Positions 58,431 through 64,000 of a DNA stretch of 64,000 bases are shown here, piece after piece. Where the stretch lies: the NCBI GenBank assembly GCA_011033025.1, contig WFMF01000033.1:793586-857585 (forward strand), given 5' to 3'. Position 1 is the stretch's first letter, and each line of letters opens with the position of its first letter. A program made the position numbers and the translations under genes. The stretch is from Beroe forskalii. Lineage: Eukaryota > Ctenophora > Nuda > Beroida > Beroidae. Below the pieces are notes generated by a model, which saw nothing but the letters and a program-made list of their open reading frames with translations, had not been told where the DNA came from and made no database searches.

Positions 58431-59109
58431 ATATAGAATATATTATATTCTATAGCTAACTGCATAGGTACGAATATGTGGCAAATATTTTGTACACTGT
58501 AATTAACAATATGTATTAAACTAAGAGCGATGATGATTAAATTTCTTAGTGCATCAGTAAGCTTTTTACTGCTTTTCACAGTTTTATTGCATGTAACAAC
58601 GCATCCAAATCGGTGTAAGCTCCTAAACCTTCTCAAAGGTATAGTTTCGTGAAACCCCGAAAACGGAAACAAAAAGAGACTGGCGATCGGATGATGCGAA
58701 CTTTACCAAAGTACTGTCAAAAGAACAGACGTTGGATCAGAGGAGCAGCATAAACTCACAAATATTGGTAAAATCATTTGGTCACGAAAACAATAGAATT
58801 ATCTTTACTGGAATAGATCCCTGTAACAGTATGGGCAATGTCGTGTGAGTAACCCAGCACAGGAGGTCAGGAGGTTTCCATGAAACAGATATAATAGAAA
58901 TAACAGCAATAATAAAATGTCAAAATATATCATGATTGTGAAGAAAGCTGCAGAACTCAGAGAGGGTAAGATGCATTGTCTGATTGTGATGCCAAACTTC
59001 TCTGAAAAGCTGAAAGATAAAGTTCCTGAAAGGGACAAAGTATTCCTTTGTAATTTTCGTTGTCGCATTGGGCGTAGTATCAATTGCTTATTCCAATATA
59101 AATAATAGC

Positions 59110-62100
59110 TCAGGGTAGGTTTTCAGATTCAAATTTCTTTAACATAAGCGTTATTGTTTTAAAGCTTCTTTCAGAGGCTCCATTGCTCATAGTGGCTGCT
59201 TCATTTCATATCTTAATGACTAATTGGATTATAGGGGATATTTCAACCATCTTTAGTGGTGGGTTGAGGTCTTCTTTGGCAGCAGTAGTCTCTGGAGGCA
59301 TTGGCCTTGTTGGCAACTCTTGGTGGGTTTTGGGTCCTTGGTGGGTGGCGGGCTTATTCCCTGCATCTGATTAGGGCTCTTAAGGGGGCACTCCGCCACA
59401 ACTGAGTCCACAAATCTCTTTCCTTTCTGTCTAACATATTTCTTAACTTACCTGATGCTCCTCAAGTAGTAGATATGTCGGTCAGGTCAAATTGAATATT
59501 TGATTTTCATTTCTTTATCTCCTTTAATGACTATTACTGAACAAAGATATGGGCAGAGTGGTGAAGGTTATATCCAACTCACGTCTCCGTTATACTTGTT
59601 GTACATCTTATTTAGGGTATGAGTTTGAGGTATTAAGTTTTGATATCACACGACTCATGTGGCATAATATTCTATAGAACAGCTGCTTCTATACATGTAT
59701 AGTGTATACATACAGTTATAATAACTGTTACTGTTAAAATGACACTGTCTTATATCTTAACTTATTTGATAATGAGGGATATTTCAACTATCTTGGTCCA
59801 TATCTGCTGCACTGTGCTCTAATTCATCTTCGAAGTCCCGAAAATGTACGACGTTTGGAATCACATAGTGTAAATCTATTTAACTCTCTGTCGACGGTGT
59901 TTCTAAACTTACCTGATGCTCCGTCAGGTAGCAGACCTGCCGTCCAGCTCAAACTGAATGAATTATTGATATTTACTATTTCGTGTGATAGTGCCCTACT
60001 CTTGTGACATCATAATATTCTATAAAACAGCTGCTTCTACATAATATACAATTATAGTAGTTACTGTTAATTAAGTGAATCTATTTTGATATCTTAATGA
60101 TAACTAATTACATAGTTAATGGATATTTCAACCATCTTCTGTGGTGGGTTGAGGTATCCAGTTGGGGTTAGCGGGGTTCTGCGGCGGTCGGTGATGGCTG
60201 CGGGTTGGCCCATTGTGGGTGGCACTGCCACCGATATTATCGGCGATAAATTATCGCCGATAAAACGTGAAAAATAATTATCGGTTATCGGCGATAAAAT
60301 CTGACCGATAATACCGATAATTTAATGAGCAAAATTTATCATCATTTGAGGAATAGAAGTGTTCTGACACCACTTTTAAAGCACTTAACCCTTACATCGC
60401 AGTTGCACGACTTCACTTTTCCCTGGCACCACTTTACTATGGCACCACTTAACCTTGACACCACTCAAATCTGACACCACTCCACCCAAAAACCACTAAG
60501 CACTGATGGCAGTTTTCCCTGACATCACCTCGCGCTGACACCACCGCCAGACCACTTAAACCTGACACCACTTTGCCCGGAAACGACTTTATCATGGTAC
60601 TACTTAATAACCCTGACATCACTCAATCCTGACAACACTTCACGCTGATGGCAGTTTTCCCTGGCACAAATTTTTCCTGACACCTATTCACCCGGAAACC
60701 ACTATATCCGTACGATCTAACACCACTAATTGACCCTGACAGGCTGACAGCAGTTCACCCTGCCATCACTTCACCCTGCCACCAGTTTTCCCCAGACATC
60801 AGTTTTCCCAAGACACCAATTTTCCCCAGAAACCAGTTTTCTCTTGCAATTTTTTGCCCTGACACCAGTAAACGCTGAAACTACTTTACCATGACACCAT
60901 TTTTATTCTGACACTGAAACCACTTCACAGTAACTCTGACACCACCTATTCACACTGACACCACTTAACCTCAAAACCACTTCACCCCGAAACCATAACA
61001 TGACCCTGAAACCACTTTACCCTGACAGAACTTTAACTTGATACTAGTCTAACCTTGACAACACTTTTAACTCTGACACCACTTCGCCCTGATACTACAT
61101 AACACTTGTACTATTTTGCCCTGACATTCGCACCTTGACACTATTTGACTCTTACACCACTTCGCAATGACGCCAGTTTACCCTGACACTAATTTAATCT
61201 GGTACCACTTTACCCTGGTACCATTTTGCCCTGACACCCTTTTTCCCTGACTGTACTTAAGCCTGGCATCACCTAACCCTGTCAGATCTTACCCTGACAC
61301 CACTTTAATCTGAGACCACTACATTCCTTGACAACAGATAACCTCGACATCATATTACACCGACACCATTTTGCCGGTGTAATCACATCACCGAACCATT
61401 TCGTCCTGAAAACACTTCATTGGATACCTTTGGACCTTTCAAATGAAAAATAAGTGGTGTCAGGGTGAATAGAATACCAAAACGTAGCTTAGTAGTTAAA
61501 ACGTACACCTAACTACATTTAAGATTACTAATTATCAATTCATCGAATAATGTGTCAATTCAAACCTCATATCGAAAGAGGTAAAAATTTTATCGGCGAT
61601 AATTATCGGTATCGGCGATAATTATGAAAAATTATCGGTTATCGCCGATAAAAAATTTTGGACCGATAATGCAAACCCTAGGTGGCAGGCTTATCCCTGC
61701 ATCTTGCGGATATAGACTCATTGGCGGCACTCCTCCAGAACTAGGTCTCTCTTCTTTTTGGATGTGGTATTCTTCTGATCAGGTGTAATGATGCCGTATA
61801 TTATTATTATGAGTATATATTTCATGTGTAAAGTATGTTAACTCTCATGACGTACCATAGGACTACCTTGTCCTACTCCAGCATACTCCAGAGTGCTGTG
61901 ATATAAATTGGGGTTATACAGTTATTAGTGCTGTACGTTGCTTGGAATCACATAGCCCAAATCTCTTTTTCTCTCTGTCTAAGGTGTTTGTAAATTACCT
62001 GATGCTCCCTCAGGTAGTAGACCTGTCTTCCAGGTCATATTGAATATTTGATATTAATTTTTTTATCTCCTATTACTGAACTGTATCGGCTTATCAAACA

Positions 62101-63700
62101 CAGGTCACTTATTTTGTCAATATGTGTCCACTCTCTTCGTTTTTGTTCTGTTATATACTTATATGATACTGTTTCGTGTCTTAATCAGGGAATAATCGGG
62201 GAATTCCTCTGATCAGGGGTAATGATGCCTTATAACAAAGTGCGAGGCACTTTGTACTCTCACTACATATTTTATGTGTATAGTATGTTAACTCTCATGG
62301 CGTACCATTAGACTACCTTGTCTTACTCCAGTATTCTCTTGAGTGCAGTGGTATTAGTTAGGGGTTAGTGCTGTACGTTGCTTGGAATCACGTAGCCCAA
62401 ATCTCTTTTTCTCTCTGTTGAAGGTGTTTCTAAACTTACCTGATGCTCCCTAATGCTACAATTCCTTCAGCTTATTCACTGTCTGGGAGGAATTGTTGGT
62501 TACCACTCCCATGATACGTCTAGTGACATAATTGGCGTGGGCCAGTGTGTGATTTCTGTCTGTCTTCCAGGTCAAATTGATTATGTTTTACTGTTCTGGA
62601 GGTCTTATTCATTTTAATGAATGTTGAACTAAAATAACTCACAGAATACAATATAAACCTAAGGAAGGCAGAGCAGGCGTTGTTTCGTGAACTCAGTCTG
62701 TTACATTTATAACTCTTTGCATCCACTGACTATATTGACTATAACAGCTTATTCCATAGAACAGCTGTTTCTTCATACTTTCATACCCTGCTGTAAGAGT
62801 GACTGCTACTGTTGCCAAATGATACTATTTCATATCTTAATGATGACTTATTAGATAATCAGGGATATTTCAACCACCAATCTTGAGGCACCTTGCCTTG
62901 TGATCATTTACAACGCCCAGCACCCTGAGGTTTTGTAGTTTTTGGCTGATCTGAAATGTGATTATATTGTAGGTAGAATAATTGTATAGCCATGTTTATG
63001 AATTTGTAAGTTTGGTTTTCTTTGACGTATTAAATTGCGGCATATTTGATCGCGGCGCGACTTTAAGTCATTCCCAGTTTAAACTTACCTGGAGGTGAAC
63101 ACCATCGAAGTCTTTTTTCTGAGGGTTCATCATAATTTTGGAAAATACAATGACCCTGTGTGTGACTTGCTCCTTCTGGATCTCTACGCACCGGATTTGA
63201 TCTCTTGTTCTATTGGTGTGAGGGTCTCCTCCCTATCACGTTTCACCCGCCTCGTTCTGTTTTTCCCAGACATTATGGTCCCTGGGCAGGTAATGGGGTT
63301 ATGGTGGGGCCCTTTTCTCTCTGTTGAAGGTGTTTCTAAACTTACCTGATGCTCCCTTAGGTAGTGGACCTGCACTGCAGGTCTAATTGAAATTATTCAT
63401 TTATTCATTTAATGAATTATTCATTTGATGAATAATTGGTTTTTTCGTTTCTATATCCTTATGACTATTGCTGAACTGTATCAACTGATCAGGACACAGG
63501 TTACTTGCTGTTTTTTTTATATTTATTATTTTTTCTTTGTATTGCTGCTGTTTAATGGTACTGTTTAATGTCTTATTAATAACTGACTAGAAAATCAGGG
63601 ATATTTCAACCACCATAGCACAATAATCAATCAATTTTCACCATTGTTAGGTGGTGGTCACTGGTCAGTGCCATCAGGTTTTTGTTTGGCTTCCAGATAT
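59110..63700. repeat. Irregular tandem array of a 0.3-0.8-kb module
   Basis: Two landmarks recur: TATCTTAATGA..ACTAATT followed by GATATTTCAACCA (near 59210, 59757, 60091, 62829 and, weaker, 63570), and CTTACCTGATGCTCC(CT)CAGGTAG with AGGTCAAATTGAAT (near 59450, 59908, 61996, 62437, 63340). Spacing is uneven and some units are partial. Single copies sit at 37860-38310 and 47172-47520. No coding frame is shared among copies. Confidence 0.7.
60225..61679. mobile_element. hAT-like element with degenerate minisatellite core, 1.46 kb
   Basis: Flanks GGGTGGCA (60217-60224) and AGGTGGCA (61680-61687) differ at one of eight bases; 47370 shows the uninterrupted site. Both ends carry several TATCGGCGATAA palindromes, as in the element at 28918-29787, and the right end reads AGGGTTTGCATTATCGGTCC inverted. 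The left terminus (CTGCCACCGATATTATCGG) has changed. The core, 60360-61400, is made of degenerate CCCTGACACCACTT units 15-25 bp apart. No transposase. Confidence 0.82.
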
Positions 63701-64000
63701 TCTCTGTCAGGTGGGTGAAAGTCTGTACCATTCGTTTCCTCTGGCATGTTGACGCCATTTTGTTTTGAGGCAATTCAAGGAAAAGACAAAATTTTAAGGA
63801 AAAGACAAAATTTTATTTAACTCAAACAATTTTACAAATATTCATATAAATATACCATGGAATTAATTTGTAGTTAATAAATTATAGTTATTGTAATATA
63901 TTACTTCCTCGGATTTAAGATTATATACGTCATGAAATTTATGAAATAAGCTTCTATAATATTTCACATTTCTTTTTGAAATCAAAATACTTGGACATGT
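63700..64000. other. No gene recognised
   Basis: AT-rich end of the window. The only structure is a tandem duplication of AAGGAAAAGACAAAATTTTA at 63778-63818. Confidence 0.6.

Larger units (their letters stand above)
47570..59040. repeat. Right arm of the large inverted duplication
   Basis: Counterpart of 27455-36780. It is longer because parts are repeated: the block equivalent to 30070-35350 appears twice (47620-52570 and 52797-55230) and a third, partial copy lies at 57180-58430. It carries private insertions at 50345-51919 and 53769-54365 and a block at 56056-57180 with no match on the left arm. Confidence 0.85.

Overview
This is repeat-dense, AT-rich metazoan DNA, probably from a marine or other invertebrate; the species cannot be fixed from sequence alone. 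No intact multi-exon host gene was recognised. Nearly everything that can be named is a mobile element, a tandem array or a duplicated non-coding block. The signs of an animal genome are: LINEs of the CR1/Jockey and L2 type, a Penelope-like fragment with a GIY-YIG domain, Helitrons ending in CTAG, hAT-like and TA-target MITEs, a tRNA-derived SINE, Ty3/Gypsy remains, and two copies of a homeodomain-coding segment.

Layout. 1-2.4 kb: a palindrome cluster, a degraded LINE, a GC-rich block and a small TIR element with telomere-like CCCTAA inside. 2.4-11.3 kb: mostly featureless DNA with a Helitron relic, a SINE, several direct repeats and a Penelope-like fragment. 11.3-14.25 kb: a repeat unit carrying a homeodomain segment, present twice. 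The second copy is split by an L2-like LINE, which is itself split by a 643-bp Helitron. 14.25-22.6 kb: a tandem array of LTR/leader/gag-like units, a large inverted gag-like block, a Ty3/Gypsy reverse transcriptase fossil and a TA-target MITE. 22.6-27.4 kb: G-rich DNA, then a run of hairpin MITEs.

27.4-59 kb is organised as an old, interrupted inverted duplication. Blocks at 27.5-36.8 kb reappear in reverse order and orientation at 47.6-59.0 kb, and shorter matches lie further in. The paired copies serve as empty sites for one another and prove four later insertions: a hAT-like element (28918-29787), a 3.3-kb foldback element (30829-34170), a 1.6-kb TIR element (50345-51919) and a 0.6-kb MITE (53769-54365). 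A 3.9-kb element of similar design (42140-45994) lies near the centre. 59.1-63.7 kb is an irregular tandem array of a 0.3-0.8-kb module, interrupted by a second hAT-like element (60225-61679).

The most striking theme is a set of unrelated TIR elements built alike: short or long inverted ends, a clean target duplication, no gene, and a core made of a private minisatellite or of many copies of a motif from their own ends. The two most intriguing coding traces are the duplicated homeodomain segment and an unrecognised gene-like module carried on both arms of the inverted duplication.
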